NCBI GenBank assembly: GCA_039933775.1
Contig: JBDTNK010000016.1
Location: 1 to 37,430 of the forward strand
Reading direction: 5' to 3'
Length of the DNA stretch: 37,430 nt
Source: JBDTNK01 sp039933775
Lineage (GTDB): Bacteria > Chloroflexota > Limnocylindria > QHBO01
Position numbers and translations under genes: made by a program. Below the pieces are notes generated by a model. It was given only the letters and a program-made list of their open reading frames with translations, was not told the origin of the DNA and ran no database searches. Position 1 is the first letter of the stretch. Every line of letters starts with the position of its first letter. Of the stretch, positions 14,827-22,804 are shown in pieces.

Positions 14827-15959
14827 ACGTCGCGGGCGACCAGATCCTCCAGGGTCTCGCGCCGCCGCGAGAGGCGCAGTTCGCCGCCCTCGACCACGGC
14901 CTGGGCGGGACGCAACCGCCCGTTGTAATTGCTCGCCATGGCCGCTCCGTAGGCGCCGGTGGCTTCGACCGCGAGCAGGGCACCCACGCCGGCATGCGAC
15001 GTGTCCATCCAGCGACCGATGTCGTGCGCCAGCACATCCCCCGCCTCGCACACCGGCCCGGCGAGATCGACGCGGGCCGCGCGCAGCTCGGCTCCGGCAT
15101 TGAGCAAGCGCACCGGGTGCTCGGCGCCGTAGAGCATCGGTCGGATGAGCTCGGTCATGCCGCTGTCAGCGACGGCGTAGGTCAGGTCGGCGCGCGGCTG
15201 GGTGCGGATGACGCGGGTGAGCAGCCAGCCGGCATCGGCCACGATGCTGCGACCCGGCTCCACGATAAGGAACTCATCGGTCGCGATCTGGTCCAGCTGC
15301 GCGACGGAGCGCAGGCCGCCGCCCAGGTCGATGCGCTCTGCCCCGGTCGTCTCCCGCGCCTCGCGCAGGCGAGCCAGGAGCTCAGCGTGGGTCGAGCCAT
15401 GAGCGATGTCGGAACCGATATGGGCGCCGAGAGCGGCCAGGGGCCGTCCGGCGGCATCGATCCGAGCGGCGGCATCGGGCAGGTCAGCCCAGCCGATGCC
15501 GAACTTCGAGCCAGCCCCACCGGTGGCCAGGTGCGGGTGCGTGGCCGTATCGAGCGCCGGGTTGAGGCGCAGTCCGATGCGTGCCTCGGGGACGGCAGCG
15601 CCCAGGAGCACCGCCAGGTCGTCGAGTGACTCCGCGTTGACGAGGACGCCGGCCTCGAGCGCCTCGATGAGCTCCGCGTCGCTGCGGCCGACGCCGTTCA
15701 TGACGATCCGACGCGGCGGACAGCCCGCGGCTCGCGCGAGCGCAAGCTCGGTGGCGTTGACGACCTCGGCCCCGGCGCCCTCGGCCACGAGGCGCCGCAG
15801 GAGCTGCGGATCCGGATTCGCCTTGACGGCATAGGCGATCAGCGCGTTCGGCAGGGCTGTCCGGTACGCCGCCAGGTTCGCCGCCGCGCGATCGAGGTCG
15901 GTGACATACAGCGGGGTGCCGAAGCGCTCCGCTGCCTGGGCGAGGAGCGCGTTGTTCAG
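14823..15959 (-). CDS. lysA: Diaminopimelate decarboxylase (PLP, fold type III), apparent CTG start
   Basis: 378 residues if read from CTG 15959. The product removes CO2 from meso-diaminopimelate to give lysine. Motifs: RFGTPLYVTDLDRAAANLAAY (12-32), AYAVKANPDP with PLP Lys46, GSKFGIG, HIGSDI, GGGL, EPGRSIVADAGW, CEAGDVLAHD and AYGAAMASNYNGRLRPA. The first ATG/GTG/TTG in frame is GTG 15788, which would delete Lys46 and the whole start of the barrel, and no such codon lies further upstream in the frame. CTG 15959 forms a CTGA overlap with the stop of the DUF6220 gene, like the ATGA overlaps seen elsewhere in the window. At 378 residues it is slightly shorter than the usual ~400-450. Identity is firm; the start codon is inference. 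Confidence 0.88.
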   Translation of the reverse strand: MNNALLAQAAERFGTPLYVTDLDRAAANLAAYRTALPNALIAYAVKANPDPQLLRRLVAEGAGAEVVNATELALARAAGCPPRRIVMNGVGRSDAELIEALEAGVLVNAESLDDLAVLLGAAVPEARIGLRLNPALDTATHPHLATGGAGSKFGIGWADLPDAAARIDAAGRPLAALGAHIGSDIAHGSTHAELLARLREARETTGAERIDLGGGLRSVAQLDQIATDEFLIVEPGRSIVADAGWLLTRVIRTQPRADLTYAVADSGMTELIRPMLYGAEHPVRLLNAGAELRAARVDLAGPVCEAGDVLAHDIGRWMDTSHAGVGALLAVEATGAYGAAMASNYNGRLRPAQAVVEGGELRLSRRRETLEDLVARDV

Positions 15960-16366
15960 CGGGCCGGATCCAGCGTCGGGTCCAGCATCGGGCCGGCGGA
16001 GCGCAGCGGCGCGAGCGACGCGACCGCCACGAGGACGGCGAGGTAGAAGGCAAGCAGCGCACCGACCGGATGCAGCGCGGCGATGACGTCGCTGCTGTCG
16101 CGCAGCGTCGCCAGGATCGGGACGATGAAGACGGTCACGGCCAGCGCCGCGGCGAGCAGCACGGTGCGGCGCCCGGGTCGCGCCAGCGCGGCGGCGATGA
16201 GGATCACGATCGGGATCATGTGCAGGATCCAGCCAAGGGTCACGTGTGACTCCAGGTTCTCACTGCCCGCGAAGAGTGCAAGACCGATGAAGAAGACCTG
16301 CACCACGATCCCGACCAGGAAGAGCCACGCGAGGCCCACGAAGGCATATCGAGCTGCCTGTGTCAC
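15956..16366 (-). CDS. DUF6220-like four-helix membrane protein
   Basis: 136 residues from GTG 16366 with GGAGG 7-8 nt upstream. Four hydrophobic helices are visible: FVGLAWLFLVGIVVQVFFIGLALF (~9-32), LGWILHMIPIVILIAAALA (~44-62), TVLLAAALAVTVFIVPILA and LLAFYLAVLVAVASLAPL. The sequence and length resemble the small DUF6220 membrane family; function is unknown. Its TGA stop overlaps the apparent CTG start of lysA, so the two are translationally coupled. Confidence 0.75.
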   Translation of the reverse strand: MTQAARYAFVGLAWLFLVGIVVQVFFIGLALFAGSENLESHVTLGWILHMIPIVILIAAALARPGRRTVLLAAALAVTVFIVPILATLRDSSDVIAALHPVGALLAFYLAVLVAVASLAPLRSAGPMLDPTLDPAR

Positions 16367-16431
16367 CGGTCATCCTCCGTGCGATCACGACGACGAGCGA
16401 GAGCATACCCGCCACTTGGTTCACGGGGGAA

Positions 16432-17337
16432 TCAGCCGCGGTCGATTGAGAGCAGCTCCCAGCGCAGCGGGCGCTCGAGCTTGTCGCCGCGGCAACTGGT
16501 GGCGCGCGGGGGGTCGGCGGGCGTGGCGCGCATCCGCAGCCGCCATGGATCACCGCGCGCGAAGAGGTCCACAACGGGCTCATCTCCGGCCTTCACGGCC
16601 ACCAGGGTCACGTCGGCGATGCGGTCGAGGCCAAGATGCAGCCGCAGCTCGATCTCGGCGGCCTGCGCGGCGGCCGGCCACGCGGCGCGGCCACGGAGCG
16701 ACCGGACGTCCAGGCGTCCCTCCGCGTGCGCCGCGACCAGAGCACGACCGCGCTCCGGCGTGACGCGGCCGTAGATCAGCGCCTCGGGCAGGCAGACCAG
16801 GTTGCCCGCGAAGCGGTGCCCGCCGATGTGCGAGCTCTCCCAGACATGCGGCGAGTCGCCCGACAGCGCCACGAAGAGCGGGCGGCCGTAGAGCGCGCAG
16901 CAGGCATCGCGGCGGCCGTTCGTGCAGACCAGGTAGAGCGGGTCGATGCGGGCAGCGCCCCAGCCGGGCCGCTCACCGCGCGCCAACGACTCCAACGCGT
17001 CACCGAACGCAGTCCCGAGCAGCTCGGCGGGCGACGCGATGATGCGCTCCTCGATCCAGCCGCCATCGGGGCGCACGAGGAAGACCGTGTGGTCGGTCGC
17101 GTCGCGGCGATCGTGGCGGGTGATGAGCAGCAGCTTCAGGCCCAGTGCCTTCGTGCGCGCCACGAGCTCGGCGCCGACGGCAGGATCGAGCCCGCTCTCG
17201 GTGAACGCGTCGCTGCCCCACGGCCCGGGTTGCTCGAGCAGGACCCAGCCCGCCCTGTGATCGGCCGTCGCGGTCAGCGGCTCCCCGAGCTCGACCGCGA
17301 GCGTCGAACAGCGAACGCCGGGGACGGTGGCGGTCAG
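16432..17337 (-). CDS. Sucrase/ferredoxin-like (Apd1/Aim32-type) protein, apparent CTG start
   Basis: 301 residues if read from CTG 17337. The family is thioredoxin-fold [2Fe-2S] ferredoxin-like. Visible motifs: RCSTLAVELGEPL near the N-terminus (its Cys is conserved), GWVLLEQPGPWG, LVCTNGRRDACCALYGRPL, and WESSHIGGHRFAGNLVCLPEALIYGRV, giving the Cys and HxxGH-type ligands. There is no ATG, GTG or TTG in frame ahead of the conserved Cys; CTG 17337 overlaps the O-methyltransferase TGA as CTGA. This is the same arrangement as in lysA. A redox or electron-transfer role is likely; partner unknown. Confidence 0.82.
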   Translation of the reverse strand: MTATVPGVRCSTLAVELGEPLTATADHRAGWVLLEQPGPWGSDAFTESGLDPAVGAELVARTKALGLKLLLITRHDRRDATDHTVFLVRPDGGWIEERIIASPAELLGTAFGDALESLARGERPGWGAARIDPLYLVCTNGRRDACCALYGRPLFVALSGDSPHVWESSHIGGHRFAGNLVCLPEALIYGRVTPERGRALVAAHAEGRLDVRSLRGRAAWPAAAQAAEIELRLHLGLDRIADVTLVAVKAGDEPVVDLFARGDPWRLRMRATPADPPRATSCRGDKLERPLRWELLSIDRG

Positions 17338-17990
17338 CGCACGAGGACGAGCGTCAGCCCGTCGATCATCGGCAGCATCGCGACGTCGACGCGCTCGTCG
17401 GTGGCAATCTGCTCGTTGAGCGCGGCGATCGCGCGATCGTCCTCGTCCTGCGGGTCGAGCACCCGCCCATCGCGCAGCGTGTTGTCGAGCATGATCAGCC
17501 CGCCGCGCCGCACCAGGCGCAGGCACGCCTCGTAGTACGCGGGGTAGTCGTTCTTGTTGGCATCGATGAACGCGAAGTCGAACGAGCCCGTCTCGCCATC
17601 GGCCAGCATCCGCTCGAGGGTCTCGCTGGCGGGTGCCAGTCGCAGCGAGATCTTCCCGGCGACGCCGGCATCGGCCCAGTAGCGTTGGGCGACATCGGTC
17701 CATTCGCGGCTGACGTCGCAGCACACGATCCGGCCGTCATCGGGCAGAGCCAGGGCCACGCAGGTGGAGCTGTAGCCGGTGAAGGTGCCGATCTCGAGGG
17801 TGCGCCGCGCGCCGATCAGCCGCACGAGGAGCGACATGAGGGCACCCTGCTCGGGGGCGATCTGCATCTGCGACATCGGCAGCGGCGCCGTTTCCTCGCG
17901 CAGGCGTCGCAGCACATCCGGCTCCCGGACGCTCACGCGGCGCACATACGCAAGCAGCTCGGGTGTGACCTTCAAGGCTTTGTCTGACAT
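17334..17990 (-). CDS. SAM-dependent O-methyltransferase (caffeoyl-CoA OMT-like family)
   Basis: 218 residues from ATG 17990; the longer open frame has no support. The N-terminal helix region (1-50) is followed by motif I LEIGTFTGYSSTCVALAL (about 65-82), acidic CDVSREW, FDFAFIDANKNDYPAYYE with the metal-binding Asp region, and RRGGLIMLDNTLRDGRV. These match the cation-dependent class I O-methyltransferases of phenolic-type substrates. It is the first gene of the operon ending in lysA and has a compact, apparently leaderless promoter shared in mirror fashion with the PAC2 gene. Confidence 0.9.
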   Translation of the reverse strand: MSDKALKVTPELLAYVRRVSVREPDVLRRLREETAPLPMSQMQIAPEQGALMSLLVRLIGARRTLEIGTFTGYSSTCVALALPDDGRIVCCDVSREWTDVAQRYWADAGVAGKISLRLAPASETLERMLADGETGSFDFAFIDANKNDYPAYYEACLRLVRRGGLIMLDNTLRDGRVLDPQDEDDRAIAALNEQIATDERVDVAMLPMIDGLTLVLVR

Positions 17991-18032
17991 GGCCCGATGG
18001 TAGCCGCTCCGCGTTGCCCTATCCTTTCGGGC
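17991..18032. promoter_or_regulatory. Divergent interlocked leaderless promoters (OMT / PAC2)
   Basis: The whole intergenic space is 42 bp. On the minus strand TACCAT (18002-17997) is 6 nt before the OMT ATG; on the plus strand TATCCT (18020-18025) is 7 nt before the PAC2 ATG. The two boxes are 17 bp apart, so each -10 sits where the other gene's -35 would be. Confidence 0.55.
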
Positions 18033-18896
18033 ATGCCGCTGTACCACCTTGACGAATCCGCCACCGATGGCCTGCACACGCCGATCGTGGTCGCCGCCTT
18101 CGACGGCTGGGTCGATGCGGGCAGCGCCGCCACCGCGACGGTCAGCAGGCTGGCGGAGGAGGGCCCCGTGGTCGCCACCTTCGACGGCGACGCGATCTTC
18201 GACTTCCGCGCTCGCCGGCCGACCCTGGAGATCGTCGACGGACGGCCCGATACGCTGACCTGGCCATCGCTGACCCTGCGGCGCTCCAGCACCGATGGTG
18301 CCGATCTGCTGCTGCTCACCGGTGCCGAGCCCGATTTCCGATGGCACGAGCTGGCGGCGGACATCATCGCGCTGATGCGGCGGCTCGAGGTCTCGACCTG
18401 GCTCAGCGTTGGATCGATCCCCGCCGCGGTGCCACACACGCGGCCGGTCCCGATCCTGGGGACCGAATCGACGAGTGGGCTGCTGCGCGGCGACGTTGCG
18501 GCCGGACCCACCGGCACCCTGCGCGTGCCGGCCGCGTTCCTCTCCGTGCTGGACCACGCCGTGGCCCGTGCCGGGATCCCCGCCGTCGGCTACTTCGCCC
18601 AGGTGCCGCATTACGTGTCGGGCGCCTATCCCGCGGCATCGCTCGCGCTGCTGGCGGCGGTCGAGCGACACGCCGGCGTGACGCTGTCGGCGGGCGCGCT
18701 CACCGGCGAGGCGGTCGCCCTGCGATCGCGCCTGGACCGAGCCGCGGCGGCCGACGCGGACACGCGTGCACACGTCGAGCGCCTGGAGGCGATGGTCGAC
18801 GAGGCGCGCCAGCCCGCCGGCGACGAGCTGATCGGCGAGATCGAGCGCTTCCTGCGCGACCGCTCCCCCGGCGAGGGCCCCGGGCGCCCGAACTAG
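18033..18896 (+). CDS. PAC2 family protein
   Basis: 287 residues from ATG 18033. Recognisable family blocks: IVVAAFDGWVDAGSAATATV (19-38), WPSLTLRRSSTDGADLLLLTGAEPDFRW, GSIPAAVPHTRPVPILGTES and GYFAQVPHYVSGAYPAASLALL. PAC2 proteins are related to proteasome-assembly chaperones; bacterial members are widespread in Actinobacteria and Chloroflexota, and their job is not settled. The C-terminal helical tail (about 220-280) is typical. It is transcribed alone and ends before a repeat element. Nothing here shows that the organism has a proteasome. Confidence 0.88.
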   Translation: MPLYHLDESATDGLHTPIVVAAFDGWVDAGSAATATVSRLAEEGPVVATFDGDAIFDFRARRPTLEIVDGRPDTLTWPSLTLRRSSTDGADLLLLTGAEPDFRWHELAADIIALMRRLEVSTWLSVGSIPAAVPHTRPVPILGTESTSGLLRGDVAAGPTGTLRVPAAFLSVLDHAVARAGIPAVGYFAQVPHYVSGAYPAASLALLAAVERHAGVTLSAGALTGEAVALRSRLDRAAAADADTRAHVERLEAMVDEARQPAGDELIGEIERFLRDRSPGEGPGRPN

Positions 18897-18906
18897 ACCT
18901 GGCATG

Positions 18907-19062
18907 CGGTGAGCGAAACGGCGCTTGTCACTGCGTGACCGAAACAGCGCTCGGGACGACGCTCCTCCTCCGCTTGGGCTGCTCGTGACACGTTTGTCCG
19001 GTGAGCTTGGCGTTGCAGCCCGGATTGCGGCCTCCGAGCGCTGTTTCAACCACGTGGTGACC
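18907..19062 (-). repeat. Family-1 inverted-repeat element, copy D, with an extra end motif
   Basis: The main element is 18927-19062 (136 bp): left end GTCACTGCGTGACCGAAACA-GCGCTCGG, right end reversed GGTCACCACGTGGTTGAAAC-AGCGCTCGG. Read on the minus strand, the core CTCACCGG-n-ACGTGTC begins 57 bp in, against 56 in copies B and C. A second copy of the left end motif (GTGAGCGAAACGGCGCTTG, 18909-18927) sits 26 bp outside. It lies between the convergent PAC2 and PIG-L genes. Confidence 0.85.
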
Positions 19063-19082
19063 GACCAGGGATAGCGGGCACG

Positions 19083-19154
19083 CTCTGAACGCGAAGTGGC
19101 GTCAGGCGGTGCGCGGTGGCTTTTCTCCGCAAGCCACTTCGGATCGGTTCAGAG
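19083..19154. terminator. Bipartite inverted repeat, possible bidirectional terminator
   Basis: CTCTGAAC (19083-19090) plus CGAAGTGGC (19092-19100) pair with GCCACTTCG (19133-19141) plus GTTCAGAG (19147-19154). A smaller hairpin GTGGCTT/AAGCCAC (19116-19137) is an alternative. It lies between convergent genes and overlaps the PIG-L stop codon. No T tract, so function is inferred from position. Confidence 0.45.
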
Positions 19155-20084
19155 TCCCGCCCATAGCGAGTCTTCGCGCAGCTCGGATGACACCTCGTGG
19201 TCGCACCATCGGCTGAGGATGAAGTGTTCGGGGCTCAGCGCACGCTCCTGGAGGTCGGGCGGCAGATCGAGCAGCCAGCCCATGTCCTGGCGCTGCGTGC
19301 GATGCGCGGCCATCGAGGCGCGCTTGGCGTCGGCGAACGGCAGCACGTCGATGCGGGTCGTGATCTCAGCGTCCGGTGAGCCGAACGAGTCCGCCCAGCT
19401 CTGATCCTCGCCGGAACCCTCGGCGCTTTCGGTCGCCTCGCCCGATGCCGCAGCCTCGGGCGCCTCGTCGAAGTCCCACGGCAGCGGAATGCCGCGCGCC
19501 TTCATCTCGCCCATCATCGCGAACCACGCGTCGCGGCTGAAAGCGATCTCGTACAGCTTCGGCACCGCGTGTGCGGGCCCGGCCTCGGGGAAGCGCGAAG
19601 GATCCGCGGCCGCTTCCCAGGCGCCCACCGCGACCCGATGCGCGTTGATGTGGTCGGGATGCCCGTAATTGCCGTTGCTGTCGTAGGTGACGACCGCCGC
19701 GGGACGCGCCTCCCGAATGAGCGCCACGACGCGACCGATGGGCTCCTCGAGCTCAACCTTCCAGAACGCCTCGGGGCGATCGTTCGACTCGGTGCCCATC
19801 ATCCCCGAGTCGTGGTAGCCGAGCAGGTGATGCCGAATTGCTCCGCCGCCGAGCGCTTCAAGCGAGGCGGCCAGCTCGGCGAGCCGGATCTGCTTGAGGC
19901 GCGGCTTCGCCTCCTCCGGATCGAGCTCCGGATCGTGGATCTCGCCCTCCTCGCCGTTCGTGCAGGTCACCAGGTCGACGCGCCGTCCCTCCGCCACCGA
20001 TCGTGCGATGAGGCCGCCGGTTCCCATGCACTCGTCATCGGGGTGCGCGTGCACGAGCAGCACGCCGTTGGCGTCATCGGTCAT
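19149..20084 (-). CDS. PIG-L/LmbE family deacetylase (Mca/MshB-like)
   Basis: 311 residues from ATG 20084, which overlaps the DUF971 stop as ATGA. The zinc-binding motif VHAHPDDECMGTGG has His14 and Asp17, and the third ligand His145 lies in NYGHPDHINAHR. CTNGEEGEIHDP and the long C-terminal part with an acidic low-complexity stretch (GEATESAEGSGEDQ) resemble mycothiol S-conjugate amidase-like members in length. It probably removes an acyl group from an amino sugar or thiol conjugate. The pathway is unknown; mycothiol itself is not established for this organism. Confidence 0.87.
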   Translation of the reverse strand: MTDDANGVLLVHAHPDDECMGTGGLIARSVAEGRRVDLVTCTNGEEGEIHDPELDPEEAKPRLKQIRLAELAASLEALGGGAIRHHLLGYHDSGMMGTESNDRPEAFWKVELEEPIGRVVALIREARPAAVVTYDSNGNYGHPDHINAHRVAVGAWEAAADPSRFPEAGPAHAVPKLYEIAFSRDAWFAMMGEMKARGIPLPWDFDEAPEAAASGEATESAEGSGEDQSWADSFGSPDAEITTRIDVLPFADAKRASMAAHRTQRQDMGWLLDLPPDLQERALSPEHFILSRWCDHEVSSELREDSLWAGL

Positions 20085-20416
20085 GGCGTCGCGTGCTCTT
20101 TGCACTCGCAACTGTCGCGCAGCTTGGTGTAGGTGAAGAGGCCGGTGTCGTGGCCATCGGCCCAGATGGGGGCCAGGGCGTAGCGCCCGATCCATTTCAC
20201 GCGTTCGACCGTGGTCTGCTGCGGCGTGAAATACGTTTCGAGCGACACGACGCCGGGCAGGCTGCCCTCGCCGGCGCAGAGCGCGCAGGGACAGGCACGC
20301 CGCAGCTTCTCCCACGACCAGACGCCAAGATGGCCGTCGTCCCAGCGGATCGCCATGCGCCGCGCCGTCTCATCGAGCTCGATGCCGATTGGATTGATGA
20401 TGTCGGACTGCCTCAT
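20081..20416 (-). CDS. DUF971 domain protein
   Basis: 111 residues from ATG 20416, overlapping the upstream propeller gene's TGA as ATGA; its own TGA overlaps the PIG-L start. The sequence IGIELDETARRMAIRWDDGHLGVWSWEKLRRACPCALC is the DUF971 domain, with a CPCALC motif able to bind a metal. DUF971 is the N-terminal domain of gamma-butyrobetaine hydroxylases and a partner domain of Mrp-type Fe-S carriers; stand-alone proteins like this have no fixed function. Confidence 0.85.
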   Translation of the reverse strand: MRQSDIINPIGIELDETARRMAIRWDDGHLGVWSWEKLRRACPCALCAGEGSLPGVVSLETYFTPQQTTVERVKWIGRYALAPIWADGHDTGLFTYTKLRDSCECKEHATP

Positions 20417-22605
20417 CGGCGCCAGACCTCCGGTGAACCTAGGAATTCCGCTCCGAATGATGCGCCGTTTGAGGTCAGCTGTATCGGACCCTCCTCGCCG
20501 AGGTTCCACAGGAACAGATCCTGGAAGACCCCGCCGACCCCGTTCGACCGCGCGACGGTGAAGACGACCTGCGATCCGTTGGGGGCCCAGCGCAGATGGC
20601 TGACGAGCCCCGCGGCCGACGTCTTGGCGATCCTGGCGCCATCGTCACCGTCTCGCAGGGTAAGCTCAGTCGCCGTGCCGTCGTCGGTGATGGCGACGTA
20701 GCGCGTGCCATCGGGCGACTGCAGCTGTGGCACCGTCTCGATCTGTCGCGGCTCACCGCCCGACGGGTCGAACACGTAGATCGGCGCGCCTTCGACGTTC
20801 AGCACGACCCGCCCATCCTGGTTCCAGCGAAGGCGCACGAGACCTCCTTCGTCGACGTACTGCGCCGTGCGCAGCAGATCGGAGGTGGCGGCCGCAGGAT
20901 GCGGATAGCTCACCGTTCCAAGCGAGCGCGTGGTCCCGCTCGCGTAGTCGATCGCGAGCACCTCGGCCGTATCGGTCAGGTCGGCGGTCGTGACCTTCGC
21001 GGCGTACGTCGTCGCGGCGTCGCGCCCGAACGTCATGGCGGCGACATCCTCGGCCAGCAGCCGCGTCTCGGTGTCGGAGTTCACCACCGCGATAAGCCTG
21101 TTCGCGGCGAGCACTGCGCCGGCGGTGCCGTCCGGCGACCAGGCGTAGCGCTCGATGCCCTCGGTTGCCTGCGCCCACGAGACGGGCGCATCGGTGGTCG
21201 TGAAGTCGACGCGGTAGAGCCAGATGGGGTCCGAGCCGCTGGCGCGTGCCAGGTAGAGCATCTCGAGCGCGCCGTACGTCGGGCCGGGGGTGGGCGACGG
21301 GGTGGCATCGGCCGATGCCTCGGGTGATCCCGTCGCGCCTGCGACGAGCCCGCTTGCGTCGGGAGATGAGCCCGGGACGATGGCCGCCACCGATCCACTT
21401 GGCGTCGGCGTCGACGACCGCGACGCGCCAACCCCCAAGAAGCCGCCGTCGGTACTGAAGATCAGTGCCATCAGCACGATGACCATTCCTGCCAACAGCA
21501 GGATGACACCGATGAGCCACGGGACCGCCTGCTCGGCGAGCGTCGCCTTGCGCGGCACGACGTCGCCCTGCCATTCGGGCGTTGCGACGCGGGTCGCCAC
21601 CGACGATCGCTCGACCTGCGGACCGAGCACCTCGCGGGGTCGAGAACCGCGAGCCTGTCGCTCGGCCGCTGCGATCTCAGGGAAAGGAGGCGCAATGGGC
21701 GCCTCGACGCGCTCCGGACTTTCGGCCTGTTCAGGCGTCTTGACGGGCTGCGGGGGCTCGGCGCGTTCCGCTGCCGGCTCGACGCGCTCCGGGAATTCGC
21801 TGCGCTCCGGGATATCGGCGCGTTCCGCTGCCGGCTCGCGCCACACGTCGCGTTCGGGAGTTTCCTCCCGCTCAGCGGGCGTCCACCCGCCGGACGGAGG
21901 AAAATACGGCTCGTACTGCACGGCGGCGACATCGGGCGCCTTATCCGGCTCGGGTTCCGGTTGGGGTTCCGGTTCCGGCTCGGGCTCCGGTTGGGGTTCC
22001 GGTTCCGGCTCGGGCTCGGGCTCGGGTTCCGGTTCCGGTGCGGGCTCCAGTTCCGGCTCGGGCTCCGGACGCCACTCGGTCGCCGGAGGGGTCTCAACCG
22101 TGACGACCTGTGGCACGTCGGCTGCGGGCCATGCGCCGATTCGCTCGTCGTCACTCGAATCGCGGCGCTCCTCGCCGATCGGCTCGCGATCGCGCCAGGC
22201 CGGCTGCGGTTCGGGTTCCCAGGCCGGCTGCGGTTCGGGTTCCCACGCCGGCGCCGGCTCCTGCGGCTCAGCCGGCCATGCCGGGGCTTCCTCAGGGGCC
22301 GATGGACGGGCGTCCCACGGTTCGCGCTGGGTCGACGGCTCATTGGGCCAGGCCGGCTCGGGCTCCCACGATGGCGGCTCGTCGTCGCGCCGCCACGGGT
22401 CTTCGGGCTGCCACGGCTCGGCATTGGCGCCCCAGCCGGCGGGTGCCTCGCCCCACGCGCCGGGCGGGCGTGGCCATTCCGGCGCCTCATCCTCGGCGCG
22501 TGGCCAACCGCCCGGGCTCTCCTCCTCGCGCCGCGACCAGAACTGGTCTTCATCGGGCACTGGCGGTGAGCGCTGGCCGAGCTCGTCGTCGCGCGGCTCG
22601 CTCAC
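20413..22605 (-). CDS. Membrane-anchored protein: Pro/Glu/Trp-rich N-terminus, one TM helix, TolB-like propeller
   Basis: 730 residues from GTG 22605; a longer open frame is unsupported. Residues 1-350 are low complexity: W/P/E-rich segments, a (PE)n run near 177-220, and RxExPER repeats near 250-310. One transmembrane helix (VPWLIGVILLLAGMVIVLMALIF, about 358-382) is followed by a Ser/Thr/Pro linker with SPTPGPT and a C-terminal beta-propeller-like region (about 440-725) with YAWSPDG, LRWNQDG, QSPDGTRYVAI and LRWAPNGSQVVF motifs as in TolB/WD40-like repeats. It is therefore a cytosolic disordered tail, one helix and an external propeller. A minus-strand TATCAT is at 22646-22641. First gene of a coupled operon with DUF971 and PIG-L. 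Role unknown; binding or cell-surface sensing is a guess. Confidence 0.8.
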   Translation of the reverse strand: MSEPRDDELGQRSPPVPDEDQFWSRREEESPGGWPRAEDEAPEWPRPPGAWGEAPAGWGANAEPWQPEDPWRRDDEPPSWEPEPAWPNEPSTQREPWDARPSAPEEAPAWPAEPQEPAPAWEPEPQPAWEPEPQPAWRDREPIGEERRDSSDDERIGAWPAADVPQVVTVETPPATEWRPEPEPELEPAPEPEPEPEPEPEPEPQPEPEPEPEPQPEPEPDKAPDVAAVQYEPYFPPSGGWTPAEREETPERDVWREPAAERADIPERSEFPERVEPAAERAEPPQPVKTPEQAESPERVEAPIAPPFPEIAAAERQARGSRPREVLGPQVERSSVATRVATPEWQGDVVPRKATLAEQAVPWLIGVILLLAGMVIVLMALIFSTDGGFLGVGASRSSTPTPSGSVAAIVPGSSPDASGLVAGATGSPEASADATPSPTPGPTYGALEMLYLARASGSDPIWLYRVDFTTTDAPVSWAQATEGIERYAWSPDGTAGAVLAANRLIAVVNSDTETRLLAEDVAAMTFGRDAATTYAAKVTTADLTDTAEVLAIDYASGTTRSLGTVSYPHPAAATSDLLRTAQYVDEGGLVRLRWNQDGRVVLNVEGAPIYVFDPSGGEPRQIETVPQLQSPDGTRYVAITDDGTATELTLRDGDDGARIAKTSAAGLVSHLRWAPNGSQVVFTVARSNGVGGVFQDLFLWNLGEEGPIQLTSNGASFGAEFLGSPEVWRR
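21944..22069. repeat. Coding Pro-Glu tandem repeat
   Basis: On the plus strand repeated units of TCCGGTTCCGGCTCGGGC type encode the minus-strand Pro-Glu run of the propeller protein. A separate 24-bp direct repeat occurs at about 22197-22245 (encoding WEPEPQPA twice). Such runs can change length by slippage. Confidence 0.8.
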
Positions 22606-22804
22606 GGGCAAGCCACGTCGGGTGCGCGCTTCACCGCCGCATGATACCCAAGGCTCACCGCGACCATGCCGGGCGAAGCCATCTCCATCGACCGCATCGA
22701 AGAGCCGCACAGCCGTCCGGGTACACTGCTCGCGCCTGGCACGAGCCAGCACGGACCGGACGGAGCGTCGGGGGCATCGGCGTACGCTACCAGAGGAGGA
22801 ACCG

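Noticed and set aside
14823..15788. lysA starting at GTG 15788
   Set aside because: This would remove the PLP Lys46 motif AYAVKAN and the start of the barrel, which are clearly encoded upstream in the same frame.
17991..19049. Long open frame upstream of the O-methyltransferase on the minus strand
   Set aside because: It is the shadow of the PAC2 gene and of a repeat; the methyltransferase begins at ATG 17990 with a -10 box just before it.
21290..22804. Long plus-strand frame ahead of the nitrilase
   Set aside because: It is the Gly/Ser-rich antisense of the Pro/Glu-rich propeller protein; the nitrilase ATG 22805 has a strong Shine-Dalgarno sequence.
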